A program made the translations under genes and the position numbers. Positions 22,601-34,779 of a stretch of 64,000 bases of DNA are shown in pieces (the stretch's first letter is position 1; the number at the start of each line of letters is the position of its first letter). Source of the stretch: Brassica napus (taxonomy: Eukaryota > Streptophyta > Magnoliopsida > Brassicales > Brassicaceae); contig NC_063449.1 of the NCBI RefSeq assembly GCF_020379485.1, forward strand, positions 37,755,473 to 37,819,472. The letters are read 5' to 3'. The notes under the pieces are model-generated. The model was given only the letters and a program-made list of their open reading frames with translations. It had not been told where the DNA came from and made no database searches.

Positions 22601-23860
22601 CGTGCTCTAACTCCTTATGTAAATCACGATAGTAGTTCACTCAACTTTGTTTCACATTGGTCTGATTTGCACTAGTTTAAATTTAGTTTATCAAATAAAC
22701 TTTTAAAAGTGAAAATATCAAAATTAGAGCACAATATATATTTAACTGAAAATAAATATTAAAATTTTGAAAACTATATTATTTGTATAATTATATAGGA
22801 TCAGAATGCCATTGTTTTCGTGATTTTTTCATCACACATATAAGATATTAAATATTTAAGATTATAAAATAAAATAACTAAATTAGTGTTAATTAAAATT
22901 TAATTTATCAAATAAATATTTAAAAACGAAATATCAAAATTATATTTTTTGTGAACACGATCAAAATTATATTTAACTTTAGAAAAATAAATAACAAAAT
23001 TGATTAAAATTATATCATTTGTATGATTATATGATGGGTTGGGTTACTGTTGTTAAATATATAAATTATATACATTATTTAAAAATCATAGTTAAACAGG
23101 TTCATCTCAAAAAGTTCCATTTTCCTAAATTTGAAAATGCACAAGACACATTGATTAAAACATTATAGTCGCAGATGGACCCGTAAGTTTTATTTCCTGT
23201 CTTCTTTAGATATGACATAAACTTGTGGCCATTACCGGCAGTGCGTCTTCATAAATGAGACTGTAATGGCCCGTGCCTCAATTATAGAAAAAGAAACATC
23301 CGCTTAGGGCAGCAAATTTTTTTTTAAAAATCATGGGCATCATTTTACCTAAGATCAGGGCATAATAAAAGCATGAGTTTACTTTATACTATTAAAGCGA
23401 AGTGGTAGCTAAGATAAAGAAAAACATGGATTTATGATAAAACATGGGTTTCTTAAGTTACAATATATAGATAATTGTTAATTACTAATGAATTCAAGTA
23501 ATTGAAGTGGTTAAAGGTAATAGTTTTGGATGTATTTTCTAAAATATTTATAAGCTAATTTGATAAATTCTTACTTTTGTTTGAATATGATATAAGAAAC
23601 ATTAAATGACTTTACTATTATATCTAAAAGAACTAATTATTAAAAAATTTGATAAAATTTTAATTAATAATTTTGTAAAATAATGCTTTGTTTGTTAATT
23701 TAATTTTACATGTTTATATTCTATAGTAATTTATACTATTGTTATTTTGAACATTATATATTACTTTTTTACTGCATGATTTTTTGTGATTTAAATTTGT
23801 AATCGCTTCGGGCAGCGGTAAACGTTCGCACGGCTGCCATTCATCAATTTTTAGTTATAA
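22601..23860. other. AT-rich intergenic DNA
   Basis: I see no convincing gene. Some fragments look repeat-derived, but no ends can be set. Confidence 0.4.
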
Positions 23861-23864
23861 GTTT

Positions 23865-24104
23865 GGTAACAACAACAAAAACGTGCAGGGACGGGAAGCA
23901 CTTCTGAAGAAAACAACAAAATAGTAACAAACACTCTAATAATTCAACTAAGAAATACTGTAGTAAATTTATGAAGCAACGACAAAAACGTGCAGTGGAG
24001 CACTTCTCTAGAAACCAACAAAATACGAACACTCTAATCCTAACGACAAAAACGTGCAGTGGAGCACTTCTCTAGAAACCAACAAAATACGAACACTCTA
24101 ATCC
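23865..24104. repeat. Three tandem units of about 63 bp and longer
   Basis: Two nearly identical 63-bp units at about 23977-24039 and 24040-24104 begin AACGACAAAAACGTGCAGTG and end ACACTCTAATCC. A longer, diverged version precedes them at about 23865-23940. All carry ACGTGCAG and GCACTTCT. Confidence 0.85.
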
Positions 24105-24719
24105 TCTGTACATTGTTTAGAAAATGATCCGTTCTCGTCACATTAATTTTTTAAAAATATAACATAACATACTAGTAATAATGATATAGCTTGAAGTTAA
24201 TTGTGAAATAGACATTAATATTTAAATATTTAATATTGATTTATATTTTTGATAATTTTTTTATAATATTGTAATAACTCTTAGATCATCATTAATATAA
24301 CACTAAATAATATAATAATAGAAATATAAATAAAATATTATTTTCAAAATACTATTCAATTCTATTTTTGCAATTATATAATTTATTACTAAAAAAATTC
24401 TTCAAAGTTTTATACAGCTTGTTTAAAAAATTGTAATTTTCTAATCCTACTATTTTTAGTTTCTTTTTAATATCTACAAATTTTTAAAATTTTGATTTAA
24501 TATATTTTAATTTTTTTAAAATTATGATTTAATATATTTTAATCAAAATAGATAAAACAAAATTCAAGATTAGAATTTTAAATATATACACATATATTAT
24601 TAAATATAGTTTGAAATAAAATTTATTTATTTTATCTTAATTTTTACATATAATTTAAAAATTAAAATTAAATATTATAAGCAAATAATAAAATGTAAAA
24701 ATTAACAAAATATGAAATA
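24105..24719. other. AT-rich intergenic DNA
   Basis: No gene or defined element is visible. Confidence 0.4.
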
Positions 24720-25180
24720 TGTAACATTCCACATTGTGGTATATGGAAATGATTAAAAGAATTGATTTGTCTACCTATGTTACCAATGTGCACTTACCTT
24801 TTCGGGCACATATCAATTTAAAACTCTAAGCATGTTTAGGCTGAAGTAGTAAAGTGATAGGTGATCTAGCGAGAAGTGATTCGCGATATCATGCGAGTAA
24901 GGTCAAAGCACGGGAAAATGTCATTTGGTTATTCTAGAGTTAGTAAACATGACTTTTGAACGTACGAAAAATGAATTCATCCCCATTCTTATGGAATGGG
25001 TTCCACGGGCTGAGTGAACGGGCGTGAAAGATCCATTAACATTGAGCGGCCAGGCCACTACAAGTGATATCAAAACTGGTTATCCATCTCGGTTCTGACC
25101 CAGGAGACGTCTTGGGACCTGTCGTGGGTGCAATGGGAACGTTACGTTCTTTGAGAGAGGGTGAGTTGTCACATCCCGCA
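24720..25180 (+). mobile_element. TRIM-like LTR element remnant
   Basis: The element starts TGTAACATTCCACATTG. A primer-site-like GTGATATCAAAACTGG lies at about 25064, and GAGAGAGGGTGAGT (polypurine tract) directly precedes TGTCACATCCCGC at 25167, which looks like the start of a 3' LTR. The internal region between the two sites is only about 100 bp, as in terminal-repeat retrotransposons in miniature. The 3' LTR is cut short after a few bases. Confidence 0.5.
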
Positions 25181-25189
25181 AAAGGAAAA

Positions 25190-25670
25190 TTTAAACTAAT
25201 AAGAGAAATACCTTAAGATAGAACTAATTTTTTTTATGAAAGATATAACACATAATGATCAAAATGGCCAAAATATTTTCCTTAAATAAATAAAAAGCAC
25301 TCATATCTATATGGATAAATAATATAGACTTAGGGTTTAGATTTGAGGAGTGATGTTTAGAATTTTTTTAAAAAATTATTTAAATAGTTTCAACATGAAT
25401 TTCTGGATTTCAATAGAAAGTTTCGCAATTTTTTCTAAAAATAAAAAAAGTTTTAATTGAAAAGTTTTTTTTTGAAAATAAAAGATTTATTTATTTATTT
25501 ATATTTATATATATGTAGAGTAAGGCTATAAGATACTTTTACCTCTTTAATGAAAAATCTTTTGGTTATTTTTGTCATTGTGTGTGTGTGTGTTTTGTGT
25601 GTGTGTGTGTGTGTGTGTGTTTTTTCTCTCATTGTGTGCCCTTTTGGCCAAAAAACCTTATTATTATCTT
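25190..25670. mobile_element. Non-autonomous repeat related to 19352-19886, with GT microsatellite
   Basis: Phrases such as TAGGGTTTAGATTTGAGGAG and the T/A-rich interior are related to the element in the satellite but in opposite orientation. A (GT)n tract lies at about 25578-25620. Edges are uncertain. Confidence 0.35.
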
Positions 25671-26547
25671 TTGGGAGATTTTCCTATACATTAATTATAT
25701 GATATCATCAAAAAATATTTTGTGTTATATTAACTTAATACCAAATACATAATTTTAAAAATATGTCATCAAAAATTAAAATTATGGTTGGCACTCGATG
25801 CGAACCACATATTACTAAACTGATAGAACAAAACTTTTAATTTGGTGGTTTACAATTCTAAGAGTATGAATCAAAATAAATTCAATTAACAAGTTAATTT
25901 GATGTAAATATATTTTGTAACAAAATAAATTTCGGTACAGTTTGGAAAAAAAAATGCAATATGAATTGCTATACTTAAATCATATATCTAATTTAAATAA
26001 CAGCATATTGATATTTAACACAATATTTTTATTAAGTTTGATACATATAAATTACAAGACGATTTAAGACATAAATAAAAAGGTAAAACATTTAGAAATT
26101 ATTTTAATCTAATTATGTTGTAAATATTTAAAGACACTAAACATGTGTGACCATGCGGATATGATGTCATATTTTAGATTTTAGTTGAATACCCAAAAAG
26201 ATAGTTCATCTATGGATTGCAGATTGTCTGAGTCTTTCTATATTCTCAAGTAAATAAAAAGAGTAAATATTTGAAGGTGAATCACAATTTTTTTCTTTGA
26301 ATTTTGATATGACTTATTTGTTGCAAGTTAGATTAGAAAATATTGATAAAGAAAATACATAATATTATTTTATCATCAGAAATATAATAACTGGTATCTA
26401 GTTCTTATGTAAGTTAATTAAAAGCACATCCATTTATATAGTCAGTAATCACATAATCAATAAAGTAACATGCAAACTCGTAGACTCAGTAAGTAGAGAA
26501 CTTTTTTCCTACTTTTAGAAATGAGAAAAAGTTATTTTCTATACTTG
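25671..26547. promoter_or_regulatory. LOX2-like upstream region
   Basis: This AT-rich DNA has no coding frame. It is taken to hold the promoter of the lipoxygenase gene. I could not assign defined elements apart from the TATA box. Confidence 0.35.
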
Positions 26548-26555
26548 TATAAATA
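26548..26555 (+). promoter_or_regulatory. TATA box of the lipoxygenase gene
   Basis: TATAAATA lies 41 bp before the start codon, leaving a short 5' UTR of roughly 10-20 bases. Confidence 0.7.
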
Positions 26556-26595
26556 CATGTAGCGGGAATGCACAAGAGAGTAAGCAAAATAGAAG

Positions 26596-28887
26596 ATGTT
26601 TTGTAAAGAGGCGTCGTCAGGTCTCCAGACCTTAAACATAGCAAAGAGTCTCAGCTCTGAATTCACTAAACCATCAGCACTCATCAACCCCCTCTCGGTA
26701 GGACATCGGTACAAGCTGTGTCCTCGTCCAAACCTGAGAGGACGATGTACGGTCACAGCCTCAAAGTTTGATTTTGATTGGATAACGAAAGAAAGAGTTA
26801 AGAAAATCAAAGTAAAGGGAATTATAACAGCCAAACAAGGCTTGTTACCTTCCGTTGGCTTCACCGATTTGCTCGGAATATCACTGCTCGTCGAGCTTAT
26901 TAGCGCCGAGACTGACCCCCGTAAGTACAATTATCAGGCAAACATATTATTATTATTATTTTTACATAATAAGCTATCACATTTTGAGTATATAAATTTA
27001 TAATGTGAAGTAAAAAAGTAGGCAAATGCATCAGTAGTGAATACTGGTAATGATACTTAACCAAGTCATTAACACATGTCAGGGACGCTTATGGAGAAGG
27101 ATCCGGTGAAGGATCACGCACGACGTTTAGTGATTGATGCACATGGTGAGGATCAGTACGAGTGTGTGTTTGACATGCCCGAAGACTTTGGAGCGGTGGG
27201 TGCCATCAGAGTTTTAAACGAGGCCCATAGAGAGATATTCCTCAAGGAAATGAAGCTTGAGCTACCTGACGGCCCCGTTACCTTTACATGTAACTCGTGG
27301 CTGGCCTCCAAGTCCGATGACCCAACCAAGCGGACGTTCTTCTCCAACAAGTCCTACTTGCCTCTCCAAACTCCTGAGCCTCTTAAACAGCTGCGAAAAG
27401 AGGAGCTGGAGACCTTGCAAGGCAAGAACCGTAAGCATTCTGGTGAATTCGAAAAGTTCGAGCGGGTTTACGATTATGACGTGTACAACGATGTGGGTGA
27501 TCCTGACAAAGATCCAGAACTTGCCCGTCCAGTTATTGGAGGCCTCTCTCACCCATACCCAAGGCGGTGCAAGACTGGTCGCAAACCAAGCCGCAAATAC
27601 CCCTCCATTGAGACACGCAAAGGGGAATTCTATGTCCCCAGAGACGAGGAGTTCACAACAATCAAGGGCGCTGCATTCACGGGCAAGGCTGTCTTGGCGG
27701 CTCTTCCTGCTGTGTTCCCGCAGATTGAAGCTGCTCTGGTGGATCCCAACATGCCCTTCCCACACTTCAAGTCCATAGAAGATCTCTTTGAAGAAGGCAT
27801 CGAGCTTCCCAAGGATGCTGGTCTTTTTCCTGTGATCCCCAGACTTGTCAAAGCTGCTGCTGAAGCTGATGATATTCTCCAGTTTGAATCCCCTAGTCTC
27901 CTTGACAGTACCAACCTCCCTTTCTCTCTCTCTTTTTTTTTTTTTAAATCCATTGTATATTTATATCTCACTTTATTGTATCATTCACGTTGATTCAGAG
28001 GATAGATTTTCATGGATCCGAGACGACGAGTTTGCTCGCCAGACACTTGCAGGACTTAATCCCTATTGCATTCAGCTAGTTCAAGTAAGCTTATAGCTTA
28101 CTCCAACGGTGAAACCCGTTTGGAGTTTTTAGTGGTAAAATTATTATATTTTAATAATAGTTTAGTTTTCAATTTAATTTTTCTTTTTCTTTTTTTGTTT
28201 TGATCAATGAAAAAACGACAGCTGTGTATTCTTTCTTTTCAAAATATTTTTTTTTTGTCACAGTCAAAATATCTTAAAAGCCATGGTTTTAGATACTTGT
28301 AACTTTCTCCTTATTAGAGCATCATTATCGCTCTAGAACGTATTTTAAGGGGCCCACAGTTTACATAAAAACCGTGTTTTATATGTGCAAAATAAGAAAT
28401 GTTTGTTGTGGACTGTTTGCACTGTTTGCGGATCCCACCGACATGTGGCAGTTCGTGATTGGTGCGTTTTTAATTAAATTTTTCTTTCAGACAAAAAGTA
28501 AAAAAAAAAAAAATTTTTAAGAAACTTTAATTGGGTTTGTGGGATAAAAATGGCCTTATATACTACGCTTTAATTAGTAGTTTTTCTTTTGATTGTCCCC
28601 AATGAAGCAAGATCCATACGTTACATGGTTTGCTGGAAAAAATAATAATCATATTTCTTAAAGGAAAAAAAGCGAACTAGTTAAGATCAGATCACATTAA
28701 CTGTTGTTATAGGAGTGGCCGTTAAAAAGCAAACTAGACCCTGCGGTTTATGGTGATCCCAACTCACTCATTACTAGTGAGATTGTGGAAAGAGAAATCA
28801 AAGCAGTCATGTCATTTGATGAGGTAAAATTAATTAATATTTACAGGTTTTAAGAAATTAATTAAGATATATTTAAACTTAATTAAG

Positions 28888-28919
<32 letters not shown>

Positions 28920-30706
28920 ATATATATATAAATATCCATCCCACCCATATGTTGGAGTATATATTTCCATAATGAATAAATTAAATATCAATGGATGTGT
29001 GCATGCAGGCTCTGGAGAACAAGAGATTGTTCATGTTGGACTATCATGATTTGCTTCTGCCGTATGTGAACAAAGTGCGAGAGTTGGATGATAGCACCTT
29101 ATATGCTTCTCGAGCGCTATTCTTCCTCAGCGATGATAGCACATTGAGACCTGTTGCCATTGAGTTGACTCGTCCCCAAGATGTAAACAAGCCCCAATGG
29201 AGGCAGGTATTCACGCCAGGCTATGATGCTACCTCCTGCTGGCTATGGAGTCTTGCTAAGACTCACGCTATTTCTCATGACGCTGGTTATCACCAGCTTA
29301 TTTCCCACTGGTATTGGACAAATTAGATCCTACAAATGGTTATTTTGTTGACAACAGTATTTAGGTTTAACTGTATAGACATTAAATCTTACAGGCTGAG
29401 GACTCATTGCTGTATGGAGCCATATATCATAGCGGCAAACAGACAACTAAGTGCCATGCATCCTATTTATAGGCTTTTGCATCCCCATTTCCGCTACACG
29501 ATGGAGATCAACGCTCGTGCACGCCAAAGTCTCGTCAACGCAGGTGGAATCATTGAGTCGTGTTTCTGGCCCGGAAAATATTCATTAGAGCTAAGTTCAG
29601 ATGTGTATGATAAACTATGGAGGTTTGACAGGGAAGGCTTACCTGCAGACCTCGTCAGCAGGTACGTAATTACTAAGATTATACTTATTTCTTTGTAAGT
29701 ATTAATTTAAGTGTTATAAAAATCGGCTTAGACGCTTTACTCAAATCAGATCTAAATTAATCAATTCTTCTGTACCTATTTTTTAAATTAAATAAGATTG
29801 ATTTAAGCGTTCAAAATAGGTTTAGGCACCTGCCTAATAATAACCTAATATAAAACGCCTAACGTGCATCTAACGAGTTCTTGGACACTGATTTATAATA
29901 ATTATGCTAACAAATATTTTACATAAAAATTTTTGTGATATCAAAGGGGCCTGGCTGTGGAAGACGAGACAGCGGAACATGGGGTACGCCTGACGGTACC
30001 AGATTACCCATTTGCGAATGACGGTCTAATGCTGTGGGATGCACTTAAGGAATGGGTAACAGACTATGTGAATCACTATTATCCAGATGCGGAACAGGTT
30101 ATGTTGGATGAGGAACTCCAAGGATGGTGGAGTGAAGTGAGGAACATAGGGCATGGAGACAAGAAAAATGAACCATGGTGGCCTGTCCTCAAAACACAAG
30201 AAGACTTGATTGAAGTGGTGACCACGATTGCATGGGTGGCTTCAGGTCACCATGCAGCTGTAAACTTTGGACAGTACGGGTATGGTGGATACTTTCCCAA
30301 CCGACCAACCACAGCAAGAACCAAAATGCCAGTGGAAGAGCCGACAGAGGAAGTGCTAAAAGAGTTCTATGAGGAGCCAGAGAAGACCATGCTTAAGACA
30401 TTCCCGTCGAAGAAGCAGGCGACCAAAGTGATGTTGACTTTGGATCTTCTATCTGCACATTCACCAGATGAAGAGTACCTAGGAGAAAACCCAGAAGCAT
30501 CTTGGGCCCACGAACCTATCATCTATGCTGCATATGAACGATTCAAAGGCAAGCTCCAATACCTAGAAGGAGTGATAGATGAGAGGAACGTGAATGTTTC
30601 TCTAAAGAATCGAACTGGAGCAGGTGTTGTTAAGTACGAGCTTTTAAAGCCCATCTCTGAACCAGGCGTTACTGGGATGGGTGTTCCCTACAGTGTGTCT
30701 ATTTGA
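26596..30706 (+). CDS. LOX2: Chloroplast linoleate 13S-lipoxygenase (LOX2 type)
   Basis: Seven exons: 26596-26920, 27083-27907, 27999-28084, 28713-28823, 29009-29310, 29395-29661 and 29947-30706. All junctions are GT-AG and the total is 2676 nt, 891 aa, against 896 for Arabidopsis LOX2 as I recall it. The N-terminus ([20 protein letters not shown]) is Ser/Arg-rich like the LOX2 transit peptide. A PLAT/LH2 domain follows (about residues 75-200), then the catalytic domain. The non-haem iron ligands are all present: His544 and His549 in [12 protein letters not shown], His741 and Asn745 in GHHAAVNFG, and the C-terminal Ile891. The enzyme should oxygenate linolenate at C13, feeding jasmonate and green-leaf volatile synthesis. 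The front of the PLAT domain is diverged from AtLOX2. No breaks are seen. It is a LOX2 paralogue, and LOX2 is multicopy in Brassica. Confidence 0.95.
28888..28930. repeat. (TA)n microsatellite in LOX intron 4
   Basis: An almost uninterrupted TA run about 60 bp into the intron after exon 4. Confidence 0.9.
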
Positions 30707-30786
30707 TCTAACGCATTTTGATCAAATGCATTGGAAGTTATCATCTATGTTTCTTCCAAATTATCATCTATGTTTCTTGCTTTCTT

Positions 30787-30792
30787 AATAAA
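30787..30792 (+). terminator. Polyadenylation signal of the lipoxygenase gene
   Basis: AATAAA lies 81 bp after the stop codon. It is the first canonical signal downstream. Confidence 0.5.
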
Positions 30793-30799
30793 TAATGAA

Positions 30800-32587
30800 T
30801 CTCAACCTGCTCAAGGGTACCTTGTTTTATGTTTCTTGGACCAAATATTGTTGGACCTAGGGAAACGAGTACACCAAGTTGGCCTGACCTATTGAAGATT
30901 GTATTCAAGTCTAGTAAAGTAAGGCCTATTAAAACAACCTGAAAACTTTTAGAAAATTGTTGAAAATTCTAAAAAAAAAGGGAATCAATTTTCAAACAAA
31001 CATAAAGAAATACTGAAACTTTATTAATGAAACTATGTGTTTTGCACGCACATGGATACATAATTCTTTTATAGATAATTAATAATAAATGACTACAAGT
31101 TTAAAGATCAAAAATTTTAAATAAAACATTAAATTTAGAATATTTTGTCAATCTTTCAATTTAAAAATAATAAATCTACTATTTTGTGAATCTTTCAATT
31201 TTTTTAATTTTTAATTTTATTAATTTACAAACATTAGTTTTGGATAACAACATTGATATTTTATTTTAAAATATGTTATTATCTTTAACCAGTTATTATT
31301 ATATTATATTATACACAATGATCTAATTAAATAGACATATATATATATATATATATATATAACTGTTAATATAAAGTGATGTTATTAAACCAAATTCTTG
31401 GAATTATTAAAACCTACAAAATTTCAAAATAAATCAAAAGTACAAGAATGTTAAACCGAACCCAAATTTACATATTATATTAATCAAATATTATATTAAT
31501 AAAAGTAAATAAAAATATTGATATATGTATAATTATATAATAAAATACCTCTCATAATAACTAAATAAACATTCAAACATACCAACCATGTTGTCAAACA
31601 AAACATTAATAAGCAATGTATAAAAGAAGAACATTTCCTATTTATTGTTATTTTCATTTCTAAATAGTATAATAGAGAAAAATAAGCTACAGTCAATCTA
31701 TATTTTTTACTTTAAAATAGATATTTCTATTTTCTTATAAAATAGTATTTATTTATTATAAAATCATAATTGTTATTTTCAAATGGTCTTTTAACTTTAA
31801 AACTTTAATAGTTATAACTAAGACATACCATTTTGGAAAATACAGTTTTGATAATATAAAATCACATTTTCTTTACTTTATAGTCTTTTAAAGAAATTTT
31901 AATCTAAATAAATTATAATTCTCTAAAACTCTTGAAAAAATTAAAAGCAAATAGATTTAATTTAAAACAAATATAAATAAAAGATACTTTTTGTAAATAA
32001 AAATAATATTTTTAAAATATTCTCTTTTAGAAGCAGATATTTTGAAAATATTTTTAAAATAATTTCATGCGCAATAAAAAATATTTATAAAAACAAAAAC
32101 AAATAATATTAATTTTTTAAACTTAGATAACAAATAAATGTTATTCTTGCAACTGAATAATAAGAATAAAAATGAAAATACCAAAAAACATTATTTTAAC
32201 AAACAAATATGAATCAAATTTATTATTATTGGTTACATACCTATTTTAATATTAAAATAAATTTAATATTGTTTAAAAATATTCCATGATATATTACCTT
32301 TACAAACAAATATTAATCATTTTTTTATTTTTCATAAAATATTTTTATTATTTTAGTATATTGATAAATAAAATTATTATATGTGTATATATACCACCTA
32401 ATTATAAAATTAACAAATAAAAATAAAAGATGTAGATAAACACAAAATAAATATATGGAATTATCTTTCTTTTTTTCGAATATGTATTCCATTTATTTTT
32501 GAGATAATATTTATAATATTAATTTGTAATCAATTAAATAATAAATTATATAATTATTTTTTATAAATTTATTCAGTCTAACTAAAA
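30800..32587. other. AT-rich intergenic DNA
   Basis: Very AT-rich, with an (AT)n run at about 31338-31361. No gene is visible. Confidence 0.5.
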
Positions 32588-34056
32588 TCAATACTATTAA
32601 AAGGGAATGAGTCTTAAAAAATCTACCTATGAAAGTTGTTTGGACCCTTCCATTTAACTCATTATTTTTTGGTCTTACCTTAAACTTAGATTAACAATAT
32701 GTTACCATATATTTCTCTAACAATAATTGATTCAATTCCTTTATTTATTCAAATATCACTCCTAAATCCTAATCATTACCATTTTGATTTTTAATAGTAA
32801 AGCATTGAAACTAATATTTTATATCATCACTTTTATCATATAATATATGATTTAAAGCAAGAGAAGTTACACGACATATATGTGTACATTCTAACTTCCT
32901 CTTTCCTTTATAATAAAGTAATCATATCATATATAAATTTTTCCACTAAAATATCATATCATATACTAAACTTTCAACCGTCTATAGTTTGATAGATATT
33001 TTCATATTTAAAAATGAGTTTTCTGAATATTCCTTCACAAAAATGTAGAAATTCATTGGTTCTGTTAAAGCTAAACCGACTTCACGATATTAGTATTGAT
33101 TATTCACGATTTTGAAAATTATTGGTTTAGATATTATACTTTAATATACTTTTCGTTTAAAAACGAATCAATACTATTAAAAAGGAAGAAGTCTTAAAAA
33201 ATTTAATATAAAAAAGTTGTTGGAGTCATGTATAACTATTTATTATTTTTTTGGTAATACCATTAATCATTCTAACCATACAATATTTTAAATATTTTTA
33301 ACAGATCCTAATATTATTCCTTATGATATCTTTTCTCAGAAAAATATTTCATCAACCATGTTTTTGTACAATAACGTTAAAAATCTATATCAAAAGGTTG
33401 TTGGACCTGATATGGACGTAATGGGTCCACATCTGTTCGGGTATTTAGGATCCTAAAAAAGTTCGAAATATCTAAAAAATCTGAACAATATCCAAAACAC
33501 GAAAAGTACTTGAAACTCCAAACAAATACCCAAAAAATTCAAATACATAAAAATTCAAAATCTTATTCAAAATCTGACACTGAAGAAAAATACCCAAAAT
33601 TTTATCCAAATACCCAATTTTTTTTTTTAATTTGAAAATTTACCTGAAATCAAAAACTATAATCGTAAACCAAAAACTTAATAAAAATATCCATAGTACC
33701 GGAAACATATTCGAAATATCCAAATATACCTAATAAATACAAGATATTTATGATCAGATCTAGGGTAGGACCCGGACTCAAACAAATACCTGCGGGTCCG
33801 AAAAAAAACACAATAGGTTATCTTCTCTGGATCTGAACTAAACCTATATTTTCGGGTCGGTTCGGTTTGTGTTTTTGATCCGGATATAATTTTCATGCCT
33901 AAATGAAACTTACGTAAAAGTGTAGATATAAAATCTCAAATAAACTAATTCATAGATTATATAACTGTTAAAAATTATATTTTTCGATATAATAAGACTT
34001 TGTATTATAATATAATCCAAAAACCTCGCGCTTGGAAAGTGCATGTCAAAATCTAG
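32588..34056 (+). mobile_element. Helitron-like element(s), non-autonomous
   Basis: Helitron-type 5' ends (TC followed by AATACTATTAAAAGGGA) occur after A at 32588 and again at 33168. At the other end, GCGCTTGGAAAGTGC forms a short hairpin 8-10 bases before CTAG at 34053-34056, which is followed by T, as expected for insertion between A and T. No Rep/helicase frame is present. The two 5' ends suggest nested or chimeric copies. Confidence 0.5.
33410..33900. repeat. CCAAA/CCGAA-rich dispersed repeat segment
   Basis: Sequence rich in ATACCCAAA and TTCGGGT words, compositionally like the right part of the dispersed repeat at 17280-18110 and 44470-45089. It lies inside the Helitron-like block. 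Confidence 0.4.
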
Positions 34057-34338
34057 TTGATAATTAAAACTAATGACTGAACCCTAAAATCATGGATTAC
34101 ATGACAAATAAGCAAATTACTTCTCCAATAATAGTAAATTTATAAATTCGGTATTAAACATTATAAATTTGGTAGGTTATAAACTCTCGAACATTATTTA
34201 AAATACGTTATCCGAGAGTCTTATATATTACCTTCGCGGTTTCAAACTAGACAACTAATATTTACGTACATGATAAAAGGAGACAAGTATAAAAGTGTCC
34301 ACTAATTAAGAACACTTAGTGACATCCACATACAAACC

Positions 34339-34522
34339 GGGCCTCGTGGTCTGGTGGTAAAGGAACTTCGGTTGAGGTGCCCGCCATCACGACTTCGAGC
34401 CCCGGCTACAGCGGATTTAACATCCCTTCCGTTGGGGCGCTGGACCCCCTACGGGGGATAGTTGGGAATGCGGCTGCCCAGATACCAGAGTTATCAAAAA
34501 AAAAAAAAAAAAAAAAAAAAAA
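34339..34522 (+). mobile_element. tRNA-derived SINE with poly(A) and TSD
   Basis: The head is a tRNA-like pol III promoter: an A box around GTGGTCTGGTGG and a B box around GACTTCGAGCC about 45 bp on. About 80 bp of unrelated body and a pure A-tail to 34522 follow. The word ACATCCACATACAA(A)CC flanks both sides (34322-34338 and 34523-34538), so the insertion is clear. Confidence 0.92.
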
Positions 34523-34576
34523 ACATCCACATACAACCAAACATTACAAACAATCTCGCTAACCCATAAATTCATA

Positions 34577-34777
34577 CTACAATGAAACCTCTATAAATTA
34601 ATAATGTTAGTAATACACCAAAACTATAATTTTTTTATTAATTTATAGAGATATTAATTTATCGATACACTAATTGAACCAAAAACTCGATTTGAGACTA
34701 TAAAATTATATTATTTTATAGAGATTTTTAGTGTATATTAATTTATAGAGTATTAATTTAAATAGGTTATACTATAG
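34577..34777. mobile_element. Mariner-type MITE, TA target
   Basis: Inverted ends of about 26 bp (CTACAATGAAACCTCTATAA on the left, CTATAGTATAACCTATTTAA from the right) surround 200 bp of AT-rich non-coding DNA, with TA on both sides. Confidence 0.65.
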
Positions 34778-34779
34778 TA

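Noticed and set aside
27257..27778. Additional genes overlapping the lipoxygenase on either strand
   Set aside because: They are out-of-frame readings of lipoxygenase exon 2. The LOX frame has the conserved residues.
29311..29394. A premature stop in the lipoxygenase (YWTN then stop)
   Set aside because: The stop is in an intron. The donor at 29311 and acceptor at 29393-29394 restore HWLRTH.
34339..34420. A tRNA gene
   Set aside because: The A and B boxes are present but there is no cloverleaf 3' half. The unit continues into a SINE body with A-tail and TSD.
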